DNA of 64,000 nt from Candidatus Fusicatenibacter intestinigallinarum (GCA_019119555.1 DWWU01000021.1:1-64000), one strand, 5' to 3'; positions 8,412-17,033 are shown, counted from the first letter of the stretch. Notes: generated from the sequence alone by a model not told the origin. A program made the numbers and translations.

Positions 8412-9330
8412 GCAGCAGTTCAGACAACCGGAGAAAAGGGGATTTTACAGCAATGGAAGCAGACAGACAGAAGATACCTGGAAAGGAGCCTGCTTTGGTC
8501 TGGACCGAGAAACTGCCGCGGCGCTGACCGGCTCACAGAAGTTTGCGGCGTGCGAACAGGTGCTCTGCGGCATGGGATTTGAAGCGGGAGAGCAGGAGAT
8601 CCTTCTCCAGGTTCCGGATGCCGGATTTTATCGAATGGCGCAGATACGGTGGACCACGGGACGTCCGCCGCAGAGCGCCGATGAGGTTGCCGCCGGGGCT
8701 GAGACGCTTGAGGCGCTGGGACAGGGAGCTGCCTGTATCGGGGACAGGATCACGCTTCCCGGCGGGCGGGTCCTGACGCTCTGTGGAATCGCAGAGCTGC
8801 CGGATCGGACCGGAAGCCTTCCGCTGTACCTGACCCGGGAAGGGATGAAGGCGCTTGCGCCGGAAAAAGAGGAATACGCTGTATATTTCCGCTTCCGGGA
8901 GGAGCAGGCAGAAGAGGAACAGATGCTGCGCTATGCTGTGTCAAGGATGCAGAGCAGCCTGGCGGGGCAGGGCGGCCGTATGATGCTTTCGGAAACATAT
9001 CTGAAGGCGCAGAACACGGATCTTTTGGTTCCCGCCGTCTGTTTTGCGGTTGTTCTGCTCACTCTGCATTTTCTGATGGTTTACAGCGGTTTTCCGCGGA
9101 CGTTCCGGACAGGCCTGTCCGAAAATCGGAGGTCTCTGAAAAGAATGTCCGTTTCTGTGCCAGGCCTGGCAGCCGGGTGCGCTGCGGGAATTCTTGCTGT
9201 GCCGGAGCCCGGCTTTCTGTGGCCCGGGCTGCTGACTGCGCTGTTTTGCGCTGCGATTCTTCTTCTGACCGGATTCTTCGGCGGTTTCTGCCGCCGGAGA
9301 TTTCTGTCGTCTTGTCAACGCATCCGATGA
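8407..9330 (+). pseudogene. Remnant of an FtsX-like ABC transporter permease
   Basis: An open frame of up to 307 residues with no credible start: the first in-frame start codon lies inside a dispersed palindrome and lacks a ribosome site. The middle part (WTTGRPPQSADEVAAG ... GDRITL) resembles the extracytoplasmic core domain of MacB/FtsX-type permeases. The end has one helix near 195-215, a short GLSENRRSLKRM loop and a hydrophobic tail. The N-terminal helix and most of the four-helix arrangement are missing. An ATG at 8454 with an AAAGGGG site starts a different frame that stops after 24 codons, which suggests a frameshift. No ATP-binding partner is nearby. Assignment is from pattern only; it could be an unrecognised short membrane protein. 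Confidence 0.5.
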
Positions 9331-9398
9331 CCGGAGGAACTATGCCGGGCAACAGCAATCCATCGCTTTTTTCTATGGAATCCCATACTTTATAACTA

Positions 9399-9428
9399 TT
9401 GGATTTCTCCCGCTTTAAGCGTTATACT
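9399..9428 (+). promoter_or_regulatory. Possible promoter of the O-acetyltransferase gene
   Basis: TTGGAT (9399-9404), an 18-base spacer and TATACT (9423-9428). It lies upstream of the palindrome cluster that would then form the 5' leader. Confidence 0.45.
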
Positions 9429-9447
9429 TTAAAAAACAGATAACAAA

Positions 9448-9490
9448 GTTACAGTTCAGCCAGGTCTGTACGTTTCCTGCACAGACCGTA
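9448..9490 (-). repeat. Composite repeat, copy A (half palindrome plus GGTCTGT hairpin)
   Basis: GTTACAGTTCAGCCA is followed not by its mirror arm but by a second inverted repeat, GGTCTGT ... ACAGACC, with a ten-base loop. Two more copies lie at 17624-17661 and 29540-29585. Confidence 0.75.
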
Positions 9491-9509
9491 TGAAAACGCA
9501 GAGCCTGCA

Positions 9510-9552
9510 GGCATCCGGCCCATCGCGAAGCGATTTTCAATGGACGGATGCC
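9510..9552. repeat. Hairpin within a palindrome cluster
   Basis: GGCATCCG (9510-9517) pairs with CGGATGCC (9545-9552). Inner pairs CCAT/ATGG and TCGC/GCGA lie within it. It directly abuts dispersed palindrome copy 6. Confidence 0.6.
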
Positions 9553-9600
9553 GTAACAGTTCAGCTGGCTGAACTGTTACCAGCTGGCTGAACGGTTACA
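9553..9600. repeat. Dispersed palindrome copy 6 with an attached extra half copy
   Basis: A perfect 28-base palindrome (9553-9580) built on GTAACAGTTCAGC, followed at once by a further right half reading CAGCTGGCTGAACGGTTAC. It lies 24 bases before the acetyltransferase start, so it would be in its leader. Confidence 0.88.
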
Positions 9601-9623
9601 TAACAAACGAAGCAGGAGGAAAT

Positions 9624-10211
9624 ATGGTAAATCTGGAATTGTTTCTGAATCACCTGAATCAGGGACTGCCTGTAACGTCGGGGTCTGAAATTCAGCAGTT
9701 TATGACACTGCTCAGCAATGAAGCGCGGAAGATTACCATGGAACTGAATACGGTCTGGCATGATCCGGAAGAGATCCGGGAGCTTTTTTCACAGCTGACC
9801 GGCACAGAAGTGGATGAGGGCTTTCGGCTGTTTCCGCCGTTTTATACTGACTGCGGGAAAAACATCCATGTGGGAAAAAATGTGTTTATCAACGCCGGAT
9901 GTCAGTTTCAGGATCAGGGAGGAATCACGATCGGTGATGACACGCTGATTGGACACAATGTGGTTCTGGCAACTTTGAATCATGGATTCGAACCGGCGCG
10001 GCGGAAGGATCTGCTGCCGGCGCCGATTGTAATCGGGCGGAAGGTATGGATCGGGTCGAATGCCACGGTGCTCCCGGGAGTAACCATCGGAGACCGTTCA
10101 ATTGTCGCCGCAGGAGCGGTTGTAAACCGGGATGTTCCGCCGGATGTGATTGTCGGCGGCGTGCCGGCGAAAGTGATCAAGCATCTGGAAATATCAGAGA
10201 AAAACAGGTAA
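9624..10211 (+). CDS. Sugar O-acetyltransferase (maltose/galactoside acetyltransferase family)
   Basis: A 195-residue hexapeptide-repeat acyltransferase of the LacA/Maa/NodL group, which moves an acetyl group from acetyl-CoA to a sugar hydroxyl. The N-terminal helical part (about 1-60) is followed by left-handed beta-helix repeats such as IHVGKNVFINAGC, ITIGDDTLIGHNV and VWIGSNATVLPGVTIGD. The conserved LATLNHGFEP segment carries the likely catalytic His near residue 118, and the chain closes with the GGVPAKVIK motif common to the family. A GCAGGAGG site precedes the ATG. It lies between the permease remnant and an aldo/keto reductase with no obvious pathway partner. Confidence 0.9.
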   Translation: MVNLELFLNHLNQGLPVTSGSEIQQFMTLLSNEARKITMELNTVWHDPEEIRELFSQLTGTEVDEGFRLFPPFYTDCGKNIHVGKNVFINAGCQFQDQGGITIGDDTLIGHNVVLATLNHGFEPARRKDLLPAPIVIGRKVWIGSNATVLPGVTIGDRSIVAAGAVVNRDVPPDVIVGGVPAKVIKHLEISEKNR

Positions 10212-10220
10212 AATAAAAGC

Positions 10221-10246
10221 GTAACAGTTCAGCCGGCTGAACTGTC
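10221..10246. repeat. Dispersed palindrome copy 7
   Basis: GTAACAGTTCAGCCG with mirror arm GCTGAACTGTCGAC, ten bases after the acetyltransferase stop and before the aldo/keto reductase. Confidence 0.88.
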
Positions 10247-10283
10247 GACAAAATATGACAACATCAGAAAGAGAGGTATGTAT

Positions 10284-11417
10284 ATGGTTTACAGAGAGTA
10301 TCAGGATCTGAAGTTATCTGCACTGGGAATGGGAGCCATGAGACTTCCCGTTCTGGACGGCGATGATTCCCGGATTGATGAGGCTGCGGCCTGTCAGATG
10401 GTGGATTACGCGATGGAACACGGGATCAATTATTATGATACCGCCTGGGGATATCACAACGGAAATTCCGAGCTTGTGATGGGAAGAGCGCTGGCAAAGC
10501 ATCCGAGAGAGAGCTTTTATCTGGCCGATAAATTTCCGGGATATGACCTGTCCAATATGGACAAAGTGGAGGAGATTTTTGAAAAGCAGCTGGAAAAATG
10601 CCAGGTTTCTTATTTTGACTTTTACCTGTTCCATAACGTCTGCGAGATGAACATTGACGCATATCTGGACGAATCCTATGGAATTTATGATTACCTGATG
10701 AAGCAGAAGAAAGCCGGAAGAATCCGTCATCTCGGCTTTTCCGCCCACGGAAGCTATGATGTGATCAAACGTTTTCTGGAAGCTTACGGGAAGGATATGG
10801 AATTCTGCCAGATTCAGCTGAACTATCTGGACTGGTCGTTCCAGGATGCAAAAGCCAAAGTCGAGCTGCTGCAGGAGTACAACATTCCGGTATGGGTAAT
10901 GGAGCCGCTGCGGGGCGGTTCTCTGGCGTCCCTTTCCGACGAGGACACGGCCCGGCTGAAGAAGCTTCGTCCGGAAGAGTCGGTTCCGGGATGGGCGTTC
11001 CGTTTTCTGCAGAGCATTCCAGGCGTGACTGTCACTCTGTCCGGCATGTCCAATTTTGAACAGCTTCAGCAGAACATACATACGTTTGAGACAGACGCTC
11101 CGCTGAAGGAGGAGGAAATGAAAGAGCTGCTGGAGATCGCAGACAGCATGGTCCGGAAGATTGTGCTTCCGTGTACTGCATGCCATTACTGTGTCAGCCA
11201 CTGCCCGCAGGGGCTGGATATTCCCAACCTGATTGCACTGTACAATGAACACTGCTATACCAAAGGGGGATTCATCGCGCCGATGGCAATGTCCGCGATT
11301 CCGGAGGACAAACGTCCCAGCGCATGCATCGGATGCCGCAGCTGCGAGGCTGTCTGTCCTCAGCAGATTAAAATTTCCGAGGCAATGGCAGACTTTGCCG
11401 AGAAGCTCGGAATGTAA
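10284..11417 (+). CDS. Aldo/keto reductase with C-terminal 4Fe-4S ferredoxin domain
   Basis: A 377-residue protein with an aldo/keto reductase barrel (about 1-270) fused to a two-cluster ferredoxin-like domain (about 285-375). The barrel shows the family's DTAWGYHNGNSE motif with the catalytic Tyr, and LGFSAHGS. The tail has CTACHYCVSHCPQGLDIP and CIGCRSCEAVCPQ, two Cys sets expected to bind 4Fe-4S clusters. Such fusions are common in anaerobic clostridia; the physiological substrate is unknown. The start was placed at the second ATG (10284), which sits seven bases from GAGAGG; the first ATG (10278) is too close to it. Confidence 0.9.
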   Translation: MVYREYQDLKLSALGMGAMRLPVLDGDDSRIDEAAACQMVDYAMEHGINYYDTAWGYHNGNSELVMGRALAKHPRESFYLADKFPGYDLSNMDKVEEIFEKQLEKCQVSYFDFYLFHNVCEMNIDAYLDESYGIYDYLMKQKKAGRIRHLGFSAHGSYDVIKRFLEAYGKDMEFCQIQLNYLDWSFQDAKAKVELLQEYNIPVWVMEPLRGGSLASLSDEDTARLKKLRPEESVPGWAFRFLQSIPGVTVTLSGMSNFEQLQQNIHTFETDAPLKEEEMKELLEIADSMVRKIVLPCTACHYCVSHCPQGLDIPNLIALYNEHCYTKGGFIAPMAMSAIPEDKRPSACIGCRSCEAVCPQQIKISEAMADFAEKLGM

Positions 11418-11436
11418 CGATAGCAGACCCTGCGCC

Positions 11437-11488
11437 CGGAAAAGCGGCTGCTGCGGATCAGGAAGATCCTGCGGCAGCCGCTTTTCCG
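11437..11488. terminator. Bidirectional terminator hairpin
   Basis: CGGAAAAGCGGCTGC (11437-11451) pairs perfectly over 15 bases with 11474-11488. It lies between the aldo/keto reductase and the convergent response-regulator pseudogene and overlaps the last codons of the latter. Confidence 0.7.
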
Positions 11489-12164
11489 AACCAGAGATAT
11501 CCGATTCCGCGGATTGTTCTGATATAGCGGTGAGAATGGTCTTCCAGCTTGGAACGGAGACGGGTCATATTGACGGTCAGGGTATGGTCGTCCACAAAAT
11601 TTCCGTCTGTGTCCCACAGCTGTTCCAGAAGCATCTGCCTGGTGACGATTTTTCCTTCGTTGCTCATCAGTATCCGCAGAATTCTGTATTCATTCAGAGT
11701 CAGCGGCAGCCGTCTTCCGTTTCGGAAGGCTGTCATGGAAAGAAAATCAACAGACAGAAACGAATCCTGATATTCCTGCGGCCGCGAGGAGTTCAGGATT
11801 CGTTCTATTTTTTTCAGAAGGAGTTCATTCCGAACGGTTTTGCAATATAATCCTCGGCGCCCAGCTCCAGCGCTTCAAGAAGCGCCCGTTCCGTCTCCGG
11901 CTGCGCCGGATGTTCCGCCATCAGAAGAAGTCTGGAACCGCCGGAACCGGTTTTCTGTTTTCCTGCCCTGCAGCAAAGTTCCAGACCTGAGCCGTCGGAG
12001 ACCTGAAGCTCTGACAGAATCAGGGAAAACCAGTCCGCCTGCATCAGCTGCTTCGCCTTCTCCAGGCTGAAAGCGGCTGTGGGAAGATAACCGGCCGCAT
12101 CGATCTCATAACAAAGCTTTGCGCTGAAATACCAGTCGCTTTCTATAATCAGAATCCGTTCCAT
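11458..12164 (-). pseudogene. OmpR-family response regulator, frameshifted
   Basis: Two adjacent frames make one response regulator. The first (12164 down to 11814) is a receiver domain from MERILIIES to GAEDYIAKPF. The second (readable from 11820 down to 11458) is the linker and winged-helix domain with LTLNEYRILRILMSN and TRLRSKLED ... IRTIRGIGY. They join near 11817-11826 if one base is removed from the ACTCCTTC stretch; otherwise TGA stops translation after MNSF. The phosphoacceptor position is Glu52 (LILSELQVSDGSG) instead of Asp, and the acidic pair near residue 9 is Glu-Ser. No histidine kinase is adjacent. A decayed regulator is the simplest reading; a sequencing error would explain the frameshift but not the lost Asp. 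Confidence 0.75.
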
Positions 12165-12201
12165 CCTGCACCTCTTCTATACGCTTCGCTGGCTGATTTT
12201 T

Positions 12202-12229
12202 GTAACAGCTCAGCCGGCTGAATTGCTAC
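12202..12229. repeat. Dispersed palindrome copy 8
   Basis: GTAACAGCTCAGCCG with the arm GCTGAATTGCTAC, a diverged copy upstream of the response-regulator pseudogene. Confidence 0.8.
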
Positions 12230-12348
12230 TGATTTTTCATGTCCCCATTATAAAAAAGTGATCTTTGAAAAGCAAGAAAAAGGGCACAAAACAGACCTTT
12301 TAATATTTTATGGCGCCGAAAGGTATGATAGAATTCCGTTTTATTTTG

Positions 12349-12377
12349 TTGACAAAACCTTGAATTTGTGCAATAAT
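12349..12377 (+). promoter_or_regulatory. Promoter of the pheST leader
   Basis: TTGACA (12349-12354), a 17-base spacer and AATAAT (12372-12377), upstream of the T-box leader. Confidence 0.75.
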
Positions 12378-12387
12378 TAGCCTAATT

Positions 12388-12650
12388 TAGGCAGTGAACA
12401 TACGTGAGTAGAGAAGAGGTAGCCGCCCAGAGACGGAGTGTCACCGGCTGAAAGCATTCCGCGTGAGCCTTCTTGAAGTTTCAGTATGGGAGCCTTCCGG
12501 CGAAAAGCATTCTGCGTTAAGCCGGATGTTCGTGTAGCAAGATTTTACACAAAAAGAGTGCAGAGTAAAACAGAAATACTCTGAAATAGGGTGGTACCGC
12601 GAGAAACATCGTCCCTTGTTGAGCAGACAGGCGACGGTGTTTTTTTGTGA
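12388..12650 (+). promoter_or_regulatory. T-box leader of pheST
   Basis: A tRNA-Phe-sensing T-box. The T-box sequence AGGGTGGTACCGCG lies at 12588-12601. A terminator hairpin (CATCGTC pairing with GACGGTG) with a run of seven T follows at about 12607-12647. The specifier is read as TTC (12480-12482) in GAAGTTTCAG, which fits the Phe synthetase genes behind it. Confidence 0.88.
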
Positions 12651-12719
12651 GAAGCAGAAGGCTTCAAATGCATAGGACAGGCTTTTGCGGACCTCTTTGA
12701 AAGAGAAAGGAGAAGTATG

Positions 12720-13757
12720 ATGAAAGATAAAATCAACAGTATTTTATCAGAAGCCAAAATGAAAATCTCTGAAGCAGTGAATGAAGGAGAACTGCAGAGT
12801 GTCAAGAGTTCGTTTATCGGAAAGCAGGGTTCTTTAAGTCTCCTGATGAAAGAACTTCCGACACTGGATGTGTCTCTTCGCCCTGAGATGGGAAAGCTTC
12901 TGAACCAGGCAAAGAATCAGGTTACGGAGCTGATCGATGAGAAGAGGATGGAACTGAAGCTGAAGGCTTCGGAAGTATCTCCGGATTTTGACTGCTCTGT
13001 TCCGGGAATCCTGCCGTCCGGCGGCGGGCTTCATCCGATCACACAGATGTGCTATGACCTGAATGACACGTTCCGCTCCATGGGCTTTGAGATCTTTGAG
13101 GAAGATGAGATTACCAGTGAGCTGTATGCGTTTGACAAACTGAATTTCCCGCCGAACCATCCGGCACGTGAGAGCATGGACACCTACTGGATTGAGGGAC
13201 ATGACAGCGGAAGCACCAATGAGAAGCTCTGTCTGCGCCCGCATCTGACAGGCGGAAGTGTCCGCTATATGCAGACGCACAAGCCGCCCTATCGTTTTGT
13301 GTATCCGGGCCGCGTTTACCGCAACGAGACGACGGACGCCCATCATGAGCGTGCGTTTTTCCAGTACGAGGCTCTTATCGTAGACAAGGATATCACATTT
13401 ACATCGGGAAAAGTCATGATCAAGAGCATTCTCAGCAAAGTATTTGGTACCGACGTGCCGGTGAGAATGCGCTCCGGTTTCTTCCCGTTCGTGGAGCCGG
13501 GCTTTGAAATTGATATGCAGTGCCAGGTATGCGGAGGAAAAGGATGCAGCGTATGTAAGCATGTGGGATGGATTGAGGTTATGCCGGGAGGTTCGCCGCA
13601 TCCCAATGTGCTCCGGGCAGCCGGTCTGGATCCCGATGAATATACAGGATTCTATGTGAACATTGGCTTGGACCGTCTGGTTATGATGCGCTACGGCGTC
13701 GATGACGTCAGACTGTTCCACAGCGCGGATCTGAGATTTCTGAAACAGTTTAGATAA
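12720..13757 (+). CDS. pheS: Phenylalanine-tRNA ligase alpha subunit
   Basis: A 345-residue catalytic subunit of the heterotetrameric PheRS, which charges tRNA-Phe with phenylalanine. An N-terminal coiled-coil arm (about 1-85) precedes the class II core. Motif 2 is seen in FVYPGRVYRNETTDAHHE and motif 3 in YVNIGLDRLVMMRYG near the C-terminus. The insert CQVCGGKGCSVCKHVGW is the Cys-rich segment usual in bacterial PheS. Length is normal. The second of two tandem ATG codons (12720) was chosen because it is seven bases from AAAGGAG; 12717 is possible. It forms an operon with pheT behind a Phe T-box. Confidence 0.95.
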   Translation: MKDKINSILSEAKMKISEAVNEGELQSVKSSFIGKQGSLSLLMKELPTLDVSLRPEMGKLLNQAKNQVTELIDEKRMELKLKASEVSPDFDCSVPGILPSGGGLHPITQMCYDLNDTFRSMGFEIFEEDEITSELYAFDKLNFPPNHPARESMDTYWIEGHDSGSTNEKLCLRPHLTGGSVRYMQTHKPPYRFVYPGRVYRNETTDAHHERAFFQYEALIVDKDITFTSGKVMIKSILSKVFGTDVPVRMRSGFFPFVEPGFEIDMQCQVCGGKGCSVCKHVGWIEVMPGGSPHPNVLRAAGLDPDEYTGFYVNIGLDRLVMMRYGVDDVRLFHSADLRFLKQFR

Positions 13758-13771
13758 GGAGCGGAGTTCAA

Positions 13772-16216
13772 ATGAAATTATCGTTATCATGGATTAAGGA
13801 TTATGTAAAGATTCCGGAGGATACGGATCTGAAAAAGCTGGCGTACGATCTGACAATGTCCACAGTAGAAGTAGAGGACGTGGAGGATCTTGCACGCCGC
13901 TTTGATCATATGGTTGTGGGCGTCATTGAGAAAGTTGAGGCTCATCCCAATGCCGACAGATTAAGAGTGTGCAGCGTTGACATTGGCGAAGGTGAGAAAA
14001 AAGATATCGTCTGCGGAGGCATCAACCTGGAAGAGGGAATGCGCGTCGCAGTTGCCTGCCCGGGAGCGGTTGTGCGCTGGCACGGGGAAGGCGAGCCGGT
14101 GGAAATCAAGAATTCCAAGCTTCGCGGCGTTGCGTCCTACGGCATGATCTGCGCGTCGGATGAAATCGGCCTGGGAGAACTTTTCCCGGCAGAACAGGAG
14201 GCTGAGATTCTCGATCTCTCCGCTTTCGAGGTACCGGCGGGAACTCCGCTGGCGGATGCGCTGGATATGAACGATATGATTCTTGAGATCGACAACAAAT
14301 CGATGACAAACAGACCGGATCTCTGGGGCCATTATGGAATTGCACGGGAGATTGCAGCCCTCTATGATCTTCCGCTGGCGGAGATCAAACCTTTTGAAAC
14401 AGAAGTTTCCTCGGATTTCCGAACAGAAATCAATGCACCTGACCGATGCGCGAGATATATCGGCGTGGAAATGTCCGGCGTGGAAGTAAAGCCGTCGCCG
14501 TACAAAATGCAGAACAGGATCTGGAAAGCAGGCATGCGTCCGATCAATGCCCTTGTCGATATCACAAATTACGTGATGCTCGCCACAGGAAATCCGACTC
14601 ATGCGTTTGACGCAGACAATATCACAGGGCATATCGTTGTCAGACATGCGGAAGAAGGGGAGAAGCTGCTCCTCTTAAATGACAAGGAGATCGAGCTGTG
14701 TGAGGACGATCTTGTGATCACAGACTCGGAAGGACCGGTGGCGCTTGCAGGCGTTATGGGAGGCGCCAAGGATTCGATCCTTCCGAAGACAGAGCGTGTG
14801 ATTCTCGAGGTTGCGAATTTTGAGGCTGCCGGCATCCGACGCACGGCGCTTCGCTACGATACCCGTACGGAGGCTTCTTCCAGATATGAGAAGGCGATTG
14901 ATCCGGAAAGATGCGACCAGGCGCTGGCACTTTCCATGCAGTATTTCAAGGAGCTTTATCCGGAACTGAAGGTGACGGGCTTCTGTGACAACTACGTGAA
15001 AAAGCTTCAGAGAGCAGAGATCGACGTAAATCTGTCATGGCTGGAGAAGCGGCTCGGAAAACATCTGACCAACGCGGAAATGCAGGGAAAACTTGAACTG
15101 CTTGGCTTTGATGTGCAGATTGACGGCGACACGATGCATGTGACCGCGCCTACCTGGCGGTCCACCGGGGATATTTCCATCAAGGACGACGTGATGGAAG
15201 AGGTTGCCAGAATGTACGGGTACGACAATTTTGAGGCGACAGAGTTCACCACCACATTCACAGGCGCCATCAACCAGAAGGACAAGAGCCTTGTGAGAAA
15301 TATAAAAGAGTATCTTGCTCTCCGCTGCGGAATGCAGGAGGTGTACACCTATCCGTGGATGAACGATGTGTTTGTAAATGCAGTTCTCCAGAATACGGAT
15401 GGAATCCTGAAACTTTCCACGCCTCCGGCGCCGGATATGAGCTATATCCGTTCTTCTCTGCTTCCGAATCTCTGCGAGGCGGTTGTGAAGAATGAGCGTT
15501 ATTTCAACGATTTCTCGATTTTTGAGGAAGCGCAGGTCTTCTTTGACAGAAATTATTCCGCTGTGTACGATGAGCGGGAGTCTCTTCCTGAGCAGCGCAG
15601 ACATATCGGAGCGGCGTTTGCAAGCAGCGTAAAGGATATCAATACCCTTTTCCGGGAGGCAAAAGGCGTGATCGAGTATATGCCGCGCTATACGCATATG
15701 GAGGCGTTTACGTTCAGAAAAGAGGAAAAGCCGGTATGGGCAGATCATGTGGTGTGGCTGAACATTTATCTTGGCGAGCAGAAGATTGGAGATATGGGCC
15801 TGGTGGCAAAGAAGGTTTCCATGGAGTGCGGCATCAAAAATCTTTCTGTTATGCTCTTTGAACTGGATGCCACAAAGCTGAAACCGCTGAAATCCAGAAC
15901 AAATAAATTTACGCACCTTGACGAGTATCCAAAGACCGATTATGACATCTCCATGCTCTTTGATTCCAATGCCGTATGGAAGGATATTTACGAAGCAATC
16001 ATGGGAGAGAAGAAGGCAAGCGCGCTTCTCAAAGACGCTTCCTTTGTGGACGAATACAGAGGCAAACAGATTCCGAACGGAAAGAAATCTGTGACCATCC
16101 GACTGACGATCGGTTCCGATGAGAAGACGCTGACTTCTCAGGAGATTGAAAGCGCTGCAAATCAGGTAATGAAAAAACTTAAAAAGAAAATGGGCGCAGA
16201 GCTCAGAACGCAGTAA
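13772..16216 (+). CDS. pheT: Phenylalanine-tRNA ligase beta subunit
   Basis: An 814-residue beta subunit of PheRS, which holds the tRNA and edits mischarged Tyr. Domains seen in order: an EMAP-like tRNA-binding domain (about 40-150, with HPNADRLRVC), the B3/B4 editing region (about 210-380, TEASSRYEKAIDPERC), the B5 domain (about 405-475), the catalytic-like core with APDMSYIRSSLLPNL, and a C-terminal FDX-ACB domain (YPKTDYDISMLFD onward). The length is typical. It follows pheS after 14 bases with a GGAGCGGAG site, and a dispersed palindrome variant follows its stop. Confidence 0.95.
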   Translation: MKLSLSWIKDYVKIPEDTDLKKLAYDLTMSTVEVEDVEDLARRFDHMVVGVIEKVEAHPNADRLRVCSVDIGEGEKKDIVCGGINLEEGMRVAVACPGAVVRWHGEGEPVEIKNSKLRGVASYGMICASDEIGLGELFPAEQEAEILDLSAFEVPAGTPLADALDMNDMILEIDNKSMTNRPDLWGHYGIAREIAALYDLPLAEIKPFETEVSSDFRTEINAPDRCARYIGVEMSGVEVKPSPYKMQNRIWKAGMRPINALVDITNYVMLATGNPTHAFDADNITGHIVVRHAEEGEKLLLLNDKEIELCEDDLVITDSEGPVALAGVMGGAKDSILPKTERVILEVANFEAAGIRRTALRYDTRTEASSRYEKAIDPERCDQALALSMQYFKELYPELKVTGFCDNYVKKLQRAEIDVNLSWLEKRLGKHLTNAEMQGKLELLGFDVQIDGDTMHVTAPTWRSTGDISIKDDVMEEVARMYGYDNFEATEFTTTFTGAINQKDKSLVRNIKEYLALRCGMQEVYTYPWMNDVFVNAVLQNTDGILKLSTPPAPDMSYIRSSLLPNLCEAVVKNERYFNDFSIFEEAQVFFDRNYSAVYDERESLPEQRRHIGAAFASSVKDINTLFREAKGVIEYMPRYTHMEAFTFRKEEKPVWADHVVWLNIYLGEQKIGDMGLVAKKVSMECGIKNLSVMLFELDATKLKPLKSRTNKFTHLDEYPKTDYDISMLFDSNAVWKDIYEAIMGEKKASALLKDASFVDEYRGKQIPNGKKSVTIRLTIGSDEKTLTSQEIESAANQVMKKLKKKMGAELRTQ

Positions 16217-16231
16217 AGCAAAAGGAGAATC

Positions 16232-16260
16232 TGTCACCGTTCCGTCTGCTGAACGGTGAC
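16232..16260. repeat. Dispersed palindrome copy 9, with matched arm changes
   Basis: GTCACCGTTC ... GAACGGTGAC: both arms differ from the consensus in the same places, so pairing is fully kept. It starts 16 bases after the pheT stop. Confidence 0.8.
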
Positions 16261-16348
16261 AGGAACTCTCTGGCTGTTATGGAATGCGCAGCTCTGGCGG
16301 ATCGACTGCAGCGGTTGCCAATATTGTGAGAATTTTCGTAAAATTTGC

Positions 16349-16376
16349 TTGCATTTTTTGGAAAAAGTGATATACT
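16349..16376 (+). promoter_or_regulatory. Promoter of tRNA-Gly
   Basis: TTGCAT (16349-16354), a 16-base spacer and TATACT (16371-16376), ten bases upstream of the tRNA. Confidence 0.6.
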
Positions 16377-16385
16377 GTTTTATAT

Positions 16386-16456
16386 GCAGATATAGTTCAT
16401 CGGTAGAACGCCAGCTTCCCAAGCTGGAGAGGCGGGTTCGATTCCCGTTATCTGCT
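16386..16456 (+). tRNA. tRNA-Gly (anticodon CCC)
   Basis: A 71-base cloverleaf. The acceptor stem is GCAGATA/TATCTGC. The D arm is GTTC/GAAC with an ATCGGTA loop. The anticodon stem CCAGC/GCTGG encloses TTCCCAA, giving anticodon CCC. The T arm contains GGTTCGATTCC. The discriminator is T, as usual for bacterial tRNA-Gly. The CCA end is not encoded. Confidence 0.93.
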
Positions 16457-16613
16457 TACAGAAATATGCCTCAGAGTTTGTTTGAAAGTGCTTTCTGTGA
16501 GAGAATCTCACGGTTTGCGGGAATGGTATTTCAGATATACTCTGGGGCATAATGTTTTATCTCAGGAAATCCGACGGTTATCCAGGAGATCAGAAGGAAA
16601 CGGAGGGAAACCC

Positions 16614-17033
16614 ATGGAATACAGAAGGTTTGGAAATACGATTATCGCAAGAATTGACAAAGGCGAGGAAATCCTTGAGCAGGTGGAAAAAATTTCTCTG
16701 GAAGAGGATATAAAGCTTGGGACTGTGCAGGCGCTGGGCGCGATCAGCCGGTTTACGGCAGGGGTATTTCATACGGAACAGAAGCAATATGCGTCCAATG
16801 TGTTTGAGGGAGCCTTCGAGATTGTGTCGCTGGCAGGAACCATTAACACGATGAACGATAAATTTTACTGCCACCTTCATATCAGTGCGGGAAATGAAAA
16901 GGGAGAGGTGTTCGGCGGTCATCTGAATCGAGCGATTGTCAGTGCCACCTGCGAGATGGTGATTACATTGATCGACGGAAGGGTGGACAGAGCATTTGAC
17001 GAGGAAACAGGTCTGAATTTGTTCAGATTCTGA
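16614..17033 (+). CDS. PPC domain (DUF296) protein
   Basis: A 139-residue single-domain protein of the PPC/DUF296 family, called plants and prokaryotes conserved; in plants the domain follows AT-hooks. Bacterial stand-alone forms are trimeric and their role is not established. The family features seen are GTVQALGAISRFTAGVF near residue 38, the central GTINTMNDKFYCHLHIS segment with paired His residues that could bind metal, and GGHLNRAIVSATCEM. The start at 16614 follows CGGAGGG; the frame stays open upstream into the tRNA region, but that is not credible coding. It lies 27 bases before the YwlG-family gene and may share its transcript. Confidence 0.8.
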   Translation: MEYRRFGNTIIARIDKGEEILEQVEKISLEEDIKLGTVQALGAISRFTAGVFHTEQKQYASNVFEGAFEIVSLAGTINTMNDKFYCHLHISAGNEKGEVFGGHLNRAIVSATCEMVITLIDGRVDRAFDEETGLNLFRF

